This document shows, in pieces, positions 10,214 through 21,465 of a stretch of DNA of 64,000 nt; position 1 is the first letter of the stretch, and every line of letters begins with the position of its first letter. The stretch spans positions 9,560,001 to 9,624,000 of the forward strand of contig CM067527.1 in NCBI GenBank assembly GCA_034509925.1, written 5' to 3'. The notes under the pieces are model-generated. The model searched no databases, was not told the origin of the DNA, and worked only from the letters and a program-made list of their open reading frames with translations. The DNA is from Hirudinaria manillensis (lineage: Eukaryota > Annelida > Clitellata > Hirudinida > Hirudinidae). The position numbers and the translations under genes were made by a program.

Positions 10214-12120
10214 ATAATAAACAGCTCGTAACAATAATAAAACAAACACATCCAATCAGAGTACTGACCATAATTAGACCAATATGATACGACAATCAGG
10301 GCAACCATACAATCAGAGAGCAATAATACAACAAGAGCAATAATAATAACAATTGTTAAGATACTATTATAACATATTATAATACAAAAATACTATCAAA
10401 ATACTATAATAATAATAATAATAATAATAATAACGAAATTAAAATAAAACCATAAAAGCCCAAACTTCTTAGCGACATGCTTTCGGACTAGCAGGAATCC
10501 TGTTGTCGAGCATTTAATTAGACGTAATTATTGGTTAATTGCAGTTAAATTGCAACATAATTGTTAGGCAATTACGTAACACATCTCGGAGTCGAGAATG
10601 CCACAACGTCACTACTTTTTGAATGTTTGCAGCCAGAGTGGTTCATTAATATTAATTAAGTGGCTGACCGACATTAATTAAGTAATTATAATATCCTGGT
10701 GTAAATACAATGCGCTGGTCTATAATATTAAACATCAGCGATCAATGCATTTACAAAACAAGGGGCCAGCTTCCATCATCGCCTCTCAATCAAATATTCA
10801 CGACCAATCATATCAACATTCCAAGAAATCAGGTCAAAGGTTGAAACTGGGTCAATAACTGGGTCAGACCAACAGCGACCGTTGAAAAGTTTCTTTTTTT
10901 AAATGCCGACCCGAAGACATCTCATCCATCACGAGGTTGGTGTAGTTGATGTGGTCGGTGTGGTTGATGTAGTTGGTGTGGTTGATGTAGTTGGTGTGGT
11001 TGATGTAGTTGATGTGGTTGAAGCAAATGATAATGAGGATAATGACGATAATGAATTATAATTTCCGAGTATATTCGTCGTCAGAGACTTCGAATCCGAT
11101 AGAAACATAGATTCAATTTTAAAATGTTGACAACAACTCATCTACGGGAAAGTGCGCACCAATCATCATCATCACCATCGTATTAACATCATCATCATCA
11201 ACAACATCACCACCCCCGTCGTCATCGTCATCATCACGCCATCCATCCTAAACGCCGAAACACGACTCGACAATCACAAGGAAACAAGTCTCGTAGCGAG
11301 AGGAAATGACTTTCAATCAATACTCTTACAACATCAACTTCCTTTGCTTCAACCGCCACAAGAAGCGATCGTCTGCAGACGACAACCGTAAAAAGTCTGT
11401 TATCAAAGTTATCGTGATAAGCGACGAAACTGCAAACAACCGAGAGGTGTAAGGTTCAACTCCTGGCTCTGGCCTGCTTCTTATCGAAGACAAGATAAGC
11501 AGTGAGACTTGATATCAGAGGCGAAGTCCGGTTGTTGTGGTTGTTGCGGCCATATCCTTGTTATCATTATGTTTGTTGTTGATATTGACGCTGTTGTTGA
11601 TCTTGTATCGTTATTAGTTTTCTCATTCCAAAGACAATTATTTCCGTCATTATTCACTTCTTGTTCTTTGCCCGTTGCTAACCAACTTATCATCGAGTGT
11701 AAGGTAAACTTTAAGGATGGTTTCGTATTTGCATCTACCTGTTTACTTCGGAAGCCATCATCATCATCAGCACCTTCATCCTCGTCATCGTCGTCATCAT
11801 CATCATCATCTCCCAACGCATTCCTCAACCTCGATAGCAGAGCGTGAGTGTTTATGACGGGAAGCAATAGACGTAACGAATTCCTTGAATAAATTTAAAT
11901 AAATAATTATGTTGTTCTCGTCAGTCTAAAATTAAACCCGTAGTTATTTGCCTCTCAAATCGCTTCGTCATAATTCATTCTTTCCTCTGTCATTTAATCC
12001 TTTGTTAGGAGACCGGATGATCGATTTGGACGATTCAAAACGGATGGAAACAATACAAAGGCTGTGAAAGAGCTGCTTTATTAAAACAAAACACACCACG
12101 ATTAGTGATAATAGAATCAA
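10214..12120. other. repeat-rich gene-free region
   Basis: Holds an (AAT)n tract (about 10405-10433), an 18-bp tandem repeat built on GTTGATGTAGTTGGTGTG (about 10935-11025), and (ATC)n tracts at 11160-11240 and 11755-11815. A 128-codon minus-strand frame at 11481-11867 contains an Asp run made by the second (ATC)n tract. Its start and context give no support for a gene. Confidence 0.55.
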
Positions 12121-12280
12121 TCGCATGAATATTAATTAGTATAACAATCTCATGAATATTAATTAGTATAACAATCTCATGAATATTAATTAGTATAACA
12201 ATCTCATGAATATTAATTAGTATAACAATCTCATGAATATTAATTAGTATAACAATCTCATGAATATTAATTACTATAAT
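12121..12280. repeat. 27-bp tandem repeat, 6 copies
   Basis: Six near-identical units of GAATATTAATTAGTATAAC plus AATCTCAT. Only the first and last units carry substitutions. Because 27 is a multiple of three, the array looks like a repeated nonapeptide on the minus strand, but nothing else supports coding. Confidence 0.9.
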
Positions 12281-12501
12281 TAATAGTAAACGGGAGGAGG
12301 AAACGAATGAGTGAACGAAGCAAAGAGGGGAACTCTGATGATTCCCAGTAAGCAATAAAGATTTCCTGAACGAAGCAAATTCGTTTTGTTGAATTCGGGT
12401 TGGATTTGCAAAGATTGCTTTCTGTCACGTAATGTTTTGAGAATCAGATACTTATAGAAAGCACTGTATCAAGGTATCGATGTATAACATTAATAATTTT
12501 T

Positions 12502-12688
12502 TCATTTATGATCCACAATGCTTTGTTATGAAAATACCAGCTGATTAATTATCATCCAATCAAATGGTCAACAACATCAAACCAACAACAAAGCTTTATG
12601 TTTCATTATTGGTAATACTGATCCATATACAATTAATAATTATTACACAAGGTTTATCATAATTTACTAGTACTAATAGTTATAATAT
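12502..12688 (+). repeat. dispersed 187-bp repeat, copy 1
   Basis: Matches 14004-14189 in the same orientation over its whole length with few differences (about 95% by eye), from TCATTTATGATCCACAATG to ACTAGTACTAATAGTTATAA. Copy 1 is followed by an (AT)n tract (12690-12722). I see no terminal inverted repeats or coding. Confidence 0.85.
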
Positions 12689-14003
12689 ATATAATAGTTA
12701 TAATATATATATATATATATATGAGCAGGTCTTGATCGGGGTTTCGTGAGGTCACGAATAGTGCTAATTATCACACTGCTTATTATGGCTCTGCTTATTA
12801 TCACTATACTTGTTATGATGTTGCTTATTATGAAGCCGTTTATTATTATGCTGCTTGTTATCACTATACTTATTATGATCTTATCGCTTATTATTATGAC
12901 CGTGCTTCTTAAAATGATTTTCTTGTCACAAATGCTGCTTACGATCTATAAATGATGCTTATTATTTCCATCTGATTTCCTGGTCTTGATTGAAGTTATA
13001 ATTATAACTATAATTATTTACCAACATTTCTTCCCCTAAATCCACGCCATTCATTCACTACCAATGCCAATATATTATATATATATATATAAGTTTTTAA
13101 ACGAATTAAACTGATTTAAATAATTTCGTTCTCGTCCAAGAACATCTCGATCTCCTCACAAAAATCTCTTGACTACAGTCCTTCATGTTGCGAGTGAAAT
13201 TTTTAAACGATATCATTATATATCATAATAGATATACGTTATATATCAACATAAATATGACCCATGCATCCGCTGGACCACGACTGAACTTATCAATTAT
13301 CCATTAGGCACTCAGTTGTGATCAATTCTTTCACCCAGCCATCCATCCTTTCTCCCTACCAACAATAGTTCTGCCAACGTAACAACATTCACTCGAAAGA
13401 CCATTCATCAAAGCTTCATTAGGAGCAACGAGGGCAACAACAACAACAATTTGTCAAAGCCCACAACAACAACAACAACAGTAACAACATGAAGGTGACG
13501 ACGACGACCAACACAGTCAACTGAAATTTCAAATTACGATTACAACATAATTAATCATTTAACGATTAAAACAATGACAATAGGAAATATTTATTCGTCT
13601 ATTTATTTAGGCAAATCTTCTTGATTAATATTCACGAAATCATTAATAATAGCAAACATGCATCGATCTTAAAGTTATTTTTGTAAAGGCATTAATTTCC
13701 CAGCAATGGAAAAACTGGAATGAAATACCGAACATGGAGAGCACATCGACACAAAGGCACAACAAACGCACTTTAATGAAATCAATGAAAACGTTTTAGA
13801 ATAATAATGAGTTTTAAACCATTGAAGACAATTTTGTTCTTACAAAATTATTTTATATGAGTCGATTATTTTCAATTATAATAAATATAAATAATAATAA
13901 ATAAATTAATTAATCAATAATCAATTAATAAATTAACCAATAATCAATTCTTTTTCATTACATCATGACTAATGACTGGATTTGTTTGCAATCATTCAAT
14001 CAC
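12689..14003. other. gene-free region with degenerate repeats
   Basis: Contains (AT)n tracts at about 12690-12722 and 13075-13092, a decayed repeat of TTATTATCACTATACT-like units (12755-12960), (CAA)n tracts near 13435-13490 and AT-rich sequence. No splice-bounded coding exon seen. Confidence 0.55.
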
Positions 14004-14189
14004 TCATTCATGACCCACAATGCATTGTTATGATAATACCAGCTGATTAATTATCAACCAATCAAATGGTCAACAACATCAAACCAACACCAAAGTTTTA
14101 TGTTTCATTATTGGTAATACTGATCCATATATGATTAATAATTATTACACAAGGTTTATCATAATTTACTAGTACTAATAGTTATAATA
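14004..14189 (+). repeat. dispersed 187-bp repeat, copy 2
   Basis: Second copy of the repeat at 12502-12688, direct orientation, about 1.5 kb apart. The copies differ mainly by scattered single bases, so this is either a mobile repeat family or a fairly recent local duplication. Confidence 0.85.
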
Positions 14190-17003
14190 ACATCCACAAT
14201 GACAACATGTAACCTTGATAATGATAGCGATAATGATAATGAGAACATGTGATAGCAGATAGCTTAGGCTTCACCAGTGATTGAAACAGTATGCTTTGGA
14301 TTATTAACCTTTATCAGTAAATTGATATTCAAGATGTTTATGCATTTTTAAATCAATTATTTACACTGAACTGACCTCAAATTGTACGAATTGTGAGTAA
14401 TAAGTGAGATGATTATTCATAAATAATGCTGTCCTACACATCTTCCTACATAACAACTTCAAAGTAAACAAATACAATAGCTTCAATAATATTATATATT
14501 AACAGTTTTAATAATATTATAACAACAACAACAATAATAATAATAATGATACATTAATAATTATAATAGTATAAACAATATTAATATTCTAAAATATTAC
14601 ACATTGTCCTTGTCATTATTATTCATTAAATGTCATCAGAATAACATCACAAGGATTAACAGGTTTAGGAGTTAAATTTAAAAAAAAATTATTTCGTATA
14701 AAATCTTTCATCAGAAGCAATTAAAACTGAAATAAAATAAGAGCCATGTTTCAATATTTTAGAAAAATATATTTCAATTATTGGCCATGTTTTGATAGAG
14801 AATGTGACCTGAAATATCAAATATCTAAAGATTAGCAGGCTTATGAGTCTAAGATCTCCCTGCTTTAGAAAGAAAAATATACTGTGAGGCTTAAAACATG
14901 AAGGAAGTTTATGTTAGGAAATCTTTTAAGAAATAATTTCGTTCAGCCTCTTGAAAGACTACAGCATTTTTAGTATTTTATGGGATTTCATTTATTATTT
15001 CATGCCTTTGAATGAAGTTATTTATTCCATCTTTCATGTCATGCAATATGACTTCTCTTATTTCTTCTCCATTAAATCAATATATCTTAAGATTAATGCT
15101 AACAGAAAATGCTGAAAATCTCTTTGTGTTAAAAACTTTCGTCTTTTTTAAAAGTAACATTGACATTAATTCTCATCATTGAATCACTCACAGAACATTA
15201 ATCAAATTTGTATAAATTTGTTTACATTTGTTTGCAACTCATCATAACAAATGCGAATATTTTAAACATTTATAACGTTAATTACAAGGTTTTCAAGGAT
15301 TTAATTAGTTTAAACTTTAAGGATATCCGTGGCACCAAGAAATTCATTGCTCGAGCCAATACACAACTTAGACAACATGAGGTAACAATCTCCAATAAGA
15401 AATAATATTCTGAAATGATTCCACTTAACTACTTAGTATTTTACTACTTCATTTGTTTAAAACATTTTCTACAATTAAAGTTAAATTTATCAAATAAACA
15501 AACAACTAATCTCACCTTTCACTTCAACGTGCTTGCCATAATTTAGAAAAGTAAACAATGAGGCGCCGGTTGCAAGTGCAAGATGCAAACTGATTTTGCG
15601 ATCAGAGATTAAAAAAAAACAACTCAACCGATCAAACGAAAAGAATCGATTTTTCACGATTTAAATCTGTAAAAATAAAGCCATAGTTTCTCCTCTCTGA
15701 AGCGAACATGGCTGAGCGTTTTAAACTAGAATTCAGTTCAACAGCTCCAAGCAAATCAAGAACTTAGTCCTATCCACCTTTGCAGTGCACGGTGCTCAAC
15801 TTAACTTTGAATACCTCTTGAGTTCCTTCATGCGGCGATCGCTTTTCTTATAATCCTCGACCAGTTTATGTCGACATGAATTACGGCAGGATATTTAAAA
15901 ATGTCTCATTCAAATGAAGTTGACATTTCCCTACTGTTGGTGTTTTGCAACCAGCGTGAATACGTTGATTTCAGATCATAAAAATAAATTTGAGACAATT
16001 ACGAAGAATTTCGTTTCATTAACTTTCGTGGAAACAGGCTTTAAAAATGCTCTTTATTAGCGGAGGCTATCAACGCCGTGATTTATAATTTCTTTCAACT
16101 TTTTTGTTGTTTCTACAAGAGAACGTTTCTGAAGTTAACATTCATTGGAGCGTCTGTCAGTAGGGTGCATCTGAAAAATATTAGCTTGACGTGATTTTAA
16201 AATGACATTAACTTAAATTAATTAACAGAAATCGATTGAAGAACTCTAAGAGCTTTGTCTTTTAAATTAATGCGAATAATTATATCAACCGCAAGAATAA
16301 GAGCAGGTCATCTAAAAATAAACCATAACTTATAAATTTCCAGAGTTCATTTGATCTCCTCCATTGACACTTCATACATTCCAATTCCAATTTCATTTTC
16401 GTTTAAAATCGTACGTGGACTCTCGACCATCAAATGATTTAGAATTAAACCATACCTCCTCACCGCACGACCTTTCAAGTTTGGTTTCGTTGTTGCACCT
16501 TTGTCAACGGGTTCCTTTGGTGCATTGTCTGAGTTGGAATCAGGACTTATAATTAGGATTACGAATACAATTAGGATTAAGAGTACAATTCAAGATACAG
16601 TTCAGGTTGTTTACTTGGGATTGGCCGAACTGAAATGATTACGGACTTTGATAATTCTTTGTACTCGCTTGAGAAACAAACGCATTGCAAAATCTTAATT
16701 TTACGAGGAAACCCATTTATTACAAATTAAATCCAATAACTAATTGTAGCATCATTCATCACTGGGATCCGTAAATTATCTCCTAAAAGAGTAGATCAGA
16801 AATTTTGAAACATGTCTTTCTCGATTTCGCCAGAACTACTTGTACCTTGAAGCGTCATGTTCTCGGTGCAAGAACAGTACTGAGGAGCGAACAGAAAGTA
16901 ATTTTTAGTTAAATAGCATCGTGATTCATTTGTTTAACACGTGTAAGTCGAAGAAGTACTGGAAGAAGTCTAGGAAGAATGAACGACAAACAGCAACGCC
17001 TAG

Positions 17004-17036
<33 letters not shown>

Positions 17037-18311
17037 AACAACAACTCGTCGCTCTCATAGGTCATTGTAATTATGTCAATAAATTATCTTTTTTGTCGGA
17101 GCGTTTAGTTGATTGGGTAATTTGAAAATTGTTGTCAAATGTGGAGATGTTATTTATCTGTCTTGTGTCTATCTATCTCGTCCTTTACGCTGTTATCGCT
17201 TTTCTAGGTAAATATACATTTACATATAACACAGTAATAGTAATAATAGTAATACATATAGTAATAGTAATAATATTAAACACGTTAAATACATGTTATA
17301 AACATTTATGCACATTTTATTGAAGTGTTTCTCCTTTAAGCCTCATTCTGTGACGGATGAGGATATTACGATCTAAATCGTAGAAAACGTTCAGTTTTCT
17401 TTCTTTGAGTAATCGAAAATTATGTAAACTAATAAAATAATAAAATAATATAACGATTGTCATCTTGGTTAGCAAATGTTTTCAATTTCAACGAAATGTG
17501 CCGCCATGATGAAACCAAGGGGTGGTCGAGTTACGGTAGAATGAATCAATTGTAATTCGATCATTGTGAGCGAACTCATTCATACCTAATGTATGTCGCT
17601 ATGTAATTGTCAGACAGGTATTACAAACATGAATCATTTGTATTGATCTGTAGTAATCTATTGTGATAAAATACACTCGTAGGTCATAAATAGCGGCAGC
17701 TGTAATGGAAATGATGAAGCAGGAGCTGAAACCAGTTCTCAGATAAAATATAATCTGAGTTACAACAATTTACTGAATTTCTGTTATCTGAAAGTTGATA
17801 ACATTTCATGACGGAGCTGAATGATAACTGATTCTTCAGAAAATGAAAGCAAATTAATTCACGTGCGTGGCTTTTACTCCACCTGGACTTTTGAGAATTT
17901 AAATCGAGTTTTTCGAAAATGTTTACGAACTCGATCGCATATTTTGAACTGAATTCTAGTTGTTATTAAAATGAATTTTAATTGATTTCCAAACTTTTAA
18001 TATGAATTAATACCTTAATTATTTGGAAATATTATTATTATTCACATTATTATAAAATACTCTTCATAAAAAATGTTCTTAATGACAAATCCTTTTGCTA
18101 GGATTTCAGCTCAAATCATCCACAATACGATAATTGTGACGACAAACTGCTGCACTGTTGATGTAGTCGTGTCATGCGGTTAAGCTTTCAATGACACGCC
18201 TAATTAATATTTTTATTATATGATGATGATTATTATTATTATTATTAAATTATTATATGATTATTATAATAATACTATTATTATTATATTATAATTATCT
18301 AATTAATAATC
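14190..18311. other. AT-rich region, no gene supported
   Basis: Mostly unique AT-rich DNA, with an (ACG)n run (about 17008-17035), ATT/AAT tracts (18220-18300) and TTAGGATTA-like repeats at 16553-16600. A short minus-strand frame near 16470-16550 ends at a possible GTGAGG donor, but it lacks a start and its hydrophobic part is produced by the TTAGGATTA repeat. Confidence 0.45.
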
Positions 18312-18446
18312 TAGGGTTAAGAGCTAGGGTTAGGAGTGAGGGAGACCTAGGGTTAGAAGATAGGATTAGGGCTAAAGTTAGGGCTAGGGTTAGGGTTAGG
18401 GTTAGCACTTAGGGTTAGCGTTAGGGTTAGGGTTAGGATTAGGACT
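18312..18446 (+). repeat. degenerate interstitial telomeric repeat (TTAGGG)n
   Basis: About 135 bp made largely of TAGGGT units, perfect in short runs (18386-18406 and 18421-18435) and degenerate elsewhere (TTAGGATTA, TTAGCACTTA). This is the animal telomere motif at an internal site, flanked by AT-rich sequence on the left and a gene on the right. Confidence 0.85.
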
Positions 18447-18573
18447 AATGTTGTATCATTTTTAAATTAGTATTTGACCAACAAAATAAAAAATTGTTTA
18501 AAATTAATAAGCGCCACCCGATAGTCAGCTTCTATCTGAATACAATAACACTTCGTCACAAGTAGAATTTGTA

Positions 18574-18579
18574 TTTATT
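18574..18579 (-). terminator. possible AATAAA for the cysteine-rich gene
   Basis: AATAAA on the minus strand about 200 bp beyond the TAA at 18781. The motif is common in AT-rich DNA, so support is weak. Confidence 0.25.
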
Positions 18580-18780
18580 TGTGCCTTGGATGAAGCAGGT
18601 TAAAGTTCAGAGGTATTTATTACATAATTATTTATGGAACATTTTGCCTTTTTAGAGCAATAACAGGGCATCTGTGATGGAAAATAAGCAGAATTTTGTG
18701 ACCGAAAGCGATGCGTTGTTCGTTAAATTTTACAGAAAACAAATAATAGAAAGAATTTAATAGAAAAATTGTTTAAGAAT

Positions 18781-19625
18781 TTATGGATTTTCTCGCGATC
18801 GTTCCACGATTTGCCTTATTTCCAATTTGTTCTTCAAATCCGTACACATTGGATACTCCAAAAGGTCGACGTTTGGACATCTAGGGATATTTTATTTGTA
18901 TATTTGTATTTTTATTCATTATTTTTGTAATACTTTAAAATAATATTTGATTAATTACTAAATAAAATGATTAATACAAAAGACAATGACTTAATTAATA
19001 AATTAATTCTCACCTGGACATGATGTGGATCTCTTCGGGAATTGGTTGCGGTATCACGGGCAGCGGAATGGGTCTTGGCTTGTGATGGAACTTTCCACAA
19101 GAACACTTCGGACCGACGCATTCGTGATCGGGTCCAAAGAGCCTTAGATACTGAGGTACGCTGCCGATGCAACAGCTGGAAATACTGCCAGGTTGAGAGT
19201 GACTGGCCGGTTTGACGGCTGGTTTGCCGTCGTTGAACCAAGGGGCAGACACCAAGAAGAAGAGATGATTCCTGTCCTGGCAGTACTGCCCTTCGCAGCC
19301 CAGACAACCTGGTACCATGAACTTCTTGCATTGTTCTTCAATCCTCTACAAGTTGATTGCATTAATACAGTTTTAATTGTGACCCTTGTGGCTCTTTTAT
19401 TCATACTGTTGAATACGAAAAGTTATGCGTCTGAGATTATTATTTAAATCAATCCATTGCACACTTTATTTATTAAAACACAGCGCAAGTAAAGCCAGCC
19501 ACTCCTACGATGCAAAATGTTTAAAAGGAATTCCAAGATTTTGTTTCTGTTCAACTTACCCAACAAGTCAGGACCTCGCCTAGTAACGAACCACAGGAGT
19601 TGCATTTTTTTCCATTTTTAAAGAA
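18781..19625 (-). CDS. cysteine-rich protein of unknown family, C-terminal exons
   Basis: I join three minus-strand exons by matching splice sites and phase. Exon A ends at 19560 (TGTTGG then GTAAGT, phase 0) and is open back to about 19625, with CNSCGSLLGEVLTCW; its 5' end is unresolved. Exon B is 19014-19345 (acceptor TTGTAG, donor GTGAGA, phase 2) and encodes CKKFMVPGCLGCEGQYC, a CC pair, CVGPKCSCG and a Pro-rich stretch PRPIPLPVIPQPIPEE. Exon C is 18781-18880 (acceptor CCCTAG), continuing in phase with CPNVDLLEYPMC and ending at TAA. The spaced and paired cysteines suggest a secreted or extracellular disulfide-rich protein (inference). No start or signal peptide was found, so at least one upstream exon is missing. 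I do not recognise the family. The phase match over two introns and the cysteines in all three exons are the main support. Confidence 0.5.
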
Positions 19626-19818
19626 AATTCTCCACCAAGTAATTCAGCACCATTAAGATGTTAGACGTGAAGGTCATAGGCGGATCACCTTGCTGCTATG
19701 GTTTACGATTGCTCGTTTGGCCATATTTCGTGTCGCATATCGTCTATCGAAGTTTAACTAAACACATAACATTGCAGTTTTTTCAAATGGTTTTCGTGGA
19801 TGAAAGTTTTAACATCTT

Positions 19819-21465
19819 CTAAGACCCCTTCTTATTCCTCTTAGGTTTGCGTTTCACTTTCGGAGCAGAAGTGCTGAGAATGTCGTAGTAAGCTCTGAAC
19901 GCCGAATTCTGATGAGGTGGTCTTATATTCTGGAGGATTTCAATCTCGCTTTGACTGGCTCGTGCCTTTCGTCTTATGCATTGATCGACTTGGACGTGAC
20001 TAGGATTTTTGTTAGCAACTCTACGCCTGCACCTCGTTTTTCTGATTTTCGAAAGAGTTTTCAGCAAAAACTTTTCGGAAGGTGTCAGCACTGCATTATT
20101 ATTTGTTCTCAGTGACGTTGGACTCAACTCGTTGAGTGGATATCGAGTCGATGAAACTCGAGGAATGGTCGTTGAGTCGAGAGAAAAAGACGTTTTCGGA
20201 ATTTTGAGACTCTTGTCAATAGGGATTTCATCGTTCTCTGCCAGATACTTTTGTCGATAGGAGACTGAGTTATCTGAACAGAATTTCATCGGCAAATTGG
20301 CCTGAATGCAGGACTTTCTGAGGTTCCTAAGGATCACCTGCTGTTCCATCCTTAAGAGTTGGCTCTTGAAGTTCCTCATGTTAAACAAGATCCTGCTGTT
20401 TTTGTGGATAAGAAGAGGCAGCATAGAGAATCGTTCGTCGCCTGATTTTAGCTGGAAGTCGAAGCTGTGCGAGTTGTTGAGGTTGTCACGAAGCAAAGAA
20501 AGGATTTTGTTTCGAATTTCGCTGAGAACTTCGTCGCGAGAAGTCGGACTCGTTGCTAACTCCTTGGAACGAGCAGCTTTCCTAACAGACTCTGATCCGT
20601 TGCAATTGAGGGACACGTTCTTCTCGAAGAGCCAGTACGGATACCTGGAATGCTTCTCTTTTCTTTTTTCTTTCCTACCTCTGCCGTCTTTATCCGTCCT
20701 CTCCGACAATTCTCCGTCACCAGCTTTTGATTTCTTGTCGGCCATGGATTTTCCCAACAGTTTTCCAGCTCTCATCTTCAGTCTCGAGGAAATGGTGAAT
20801 CTTTTGTGTAAATCCCTGGGCGGAATTGAGGTTCTCTTGCGTGAATGCTTGACGACTTTGGCCCTCTTCCTGGGAGGAAGTCTGTGGCCCATTCTTATGC
20901 AATTCTCCGTAGACCTCGTCTCCTTTATGGTTCCACCCTGACAAACTCCGAGGATCAATTGCAGTTCTTTCGAGTACTCGTTCTCTAAAATTGCCACTTG
21001 AGGCATGGACACGACGCATTTTATTTCCTCGACGTTACTCTCTCCTTTGGAAAAGTCTGACAATTTATTTGTCAGGGGCACGGGCTCATCAAACTGTTCA
21101 CCGGGCTGTTCGTTGGGCTGTTCGTTGGGCTGTTCGTTGGGCTGTTCGTTGGGTCGTTCGTCGGATCGTTCGTCGGATCTTTCGTCGGATCTCTCGACGG
21201 GTCTGTCATTGGGTCTCTCGTCGGGTCGTTCGTCAGGCAATGAGGATTTCAGGGGCGTCTTCATGTGTTGAGAGGATTTTTGTTTGCAACTCATGAACCT
21301 CGGAAAGGTCTGCGTTTTGTTGATGGGGACTTCTGGCTGTTCATCGATTGACTCGGGACTCGGTGTCTCGTCTGTGCTGCTTTTTATGGCACGGTGAGCG
21401 AAAGGAATGGAACTGGTTAAGTAACTCCAGGACATTTTGCAAATACTTCCTAGTAGTGATTTCAT
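19819..21465 (-). CDS. 548-residue basic protein with tetrapeptide repeats, unknown function
   Basis: A single open frame, long and GC-richer than its flanks, starting MKSLLGSICKMSWSYL. Residues about 77-127 are a tandem tetrapeptide region (DERP, NDRP, SDER, then NEQP several times) from a 12-bp DNA repeat. Residues 197-211 (PPRKRAKVVKHSRKR) look like a nuclear localisation signal, as does the C-terminal KRKPKRNKK. A Lys/Arg/Glu-rich segment follows at 243-272, and around 310-400 there are leucine- and basic-rich stretches that could be helical. There are no membrane segments and few cysteines. A nuclear role is inferred from composition only. It might be the single coding exon of a lineage-specific gene; I recognise no domain. 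The open plus-strand frame opposite (about 20306-20941) is a shadow. It lies in line with the genes on either side, about 1.5 kb upstream of a GT14 gene's end, with no sign of shared control. Confidence 0.6.
   Translation of the reverse strand: MKSLLGSICKMSWSYLTSSIPFAHRAIKSSTDETPSPESIDEQPEVPINKTQTFPRFMSCKQKSSQHMKTPLKSSLPDERPDERPNDRPVERSDERSDERSDERPNEQPNEQPNEQPNEQPGEQFDEPVPLTNKLSDFSKGESNVEEIKCVVSMPQVAILENEYSKELQLILGVCQGGTIKETRSTENCIRMGHRLPPRKRAKVVKHSRKRTSIPPRDLHKRFTISSRLKMRAGKLLGKSMADKKSKAGDGELSERTDKDGRGRKEKRKEKHSRYPYWLFEKNVSLNCNGSESVRKAARSKELATSPTSRDEVLSEIRNKILSLLRDNLNNSHSFDFQLKSGDERFSMLPLLIHKNSRILFNMRNFKSQLLRMEQQVILRNLRKSCIQANLPMKFCSDNSVSYRQKYLAENDEIPIDKSLKIPKTSFSLDSTTIPRVSSTRYPLNELSPTSLRTNNNAVLTPSEKFLLKTLSKIRKTRCRRRVANKNPSHVQVDQCIRRKARASQSEIEILQNIRPPHQNSAFRAYYDILSTSAPKVKRKPKRNKKGS

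Noticed and set aside
11481-11867. 128-codon minus-strand frame with nine Asp
   Set aside because: The acidic run is an (ATC)n tract, a plus-strand frame of similar length is open over the same bases, and no domain or splice context is visible.
12121-12280. Regular 27-bp repeats considered as a CRISPR-like array
   Set aside because: The units are contiguous with no spacers, and this is animal nuclear DNA; it is an ordinary tandem repeat.
16464-16610. Minus-strand hydrophobic segment followed by SPDSNSDNAPKEPVDKG and a GTGAGG donor
   Set aside because: The hydrophobic part is produced by a TTAGGATTA-type repeat, there is no ATG and the upstream stop is close. It could be an exon but the support is too thin.
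20306-20941. 211-codon plus-strand frame
   Set aside because: It lies opposite the 548-codon minus-strand gene, which is longer and has NLS-like clusters and in-frame repeats.
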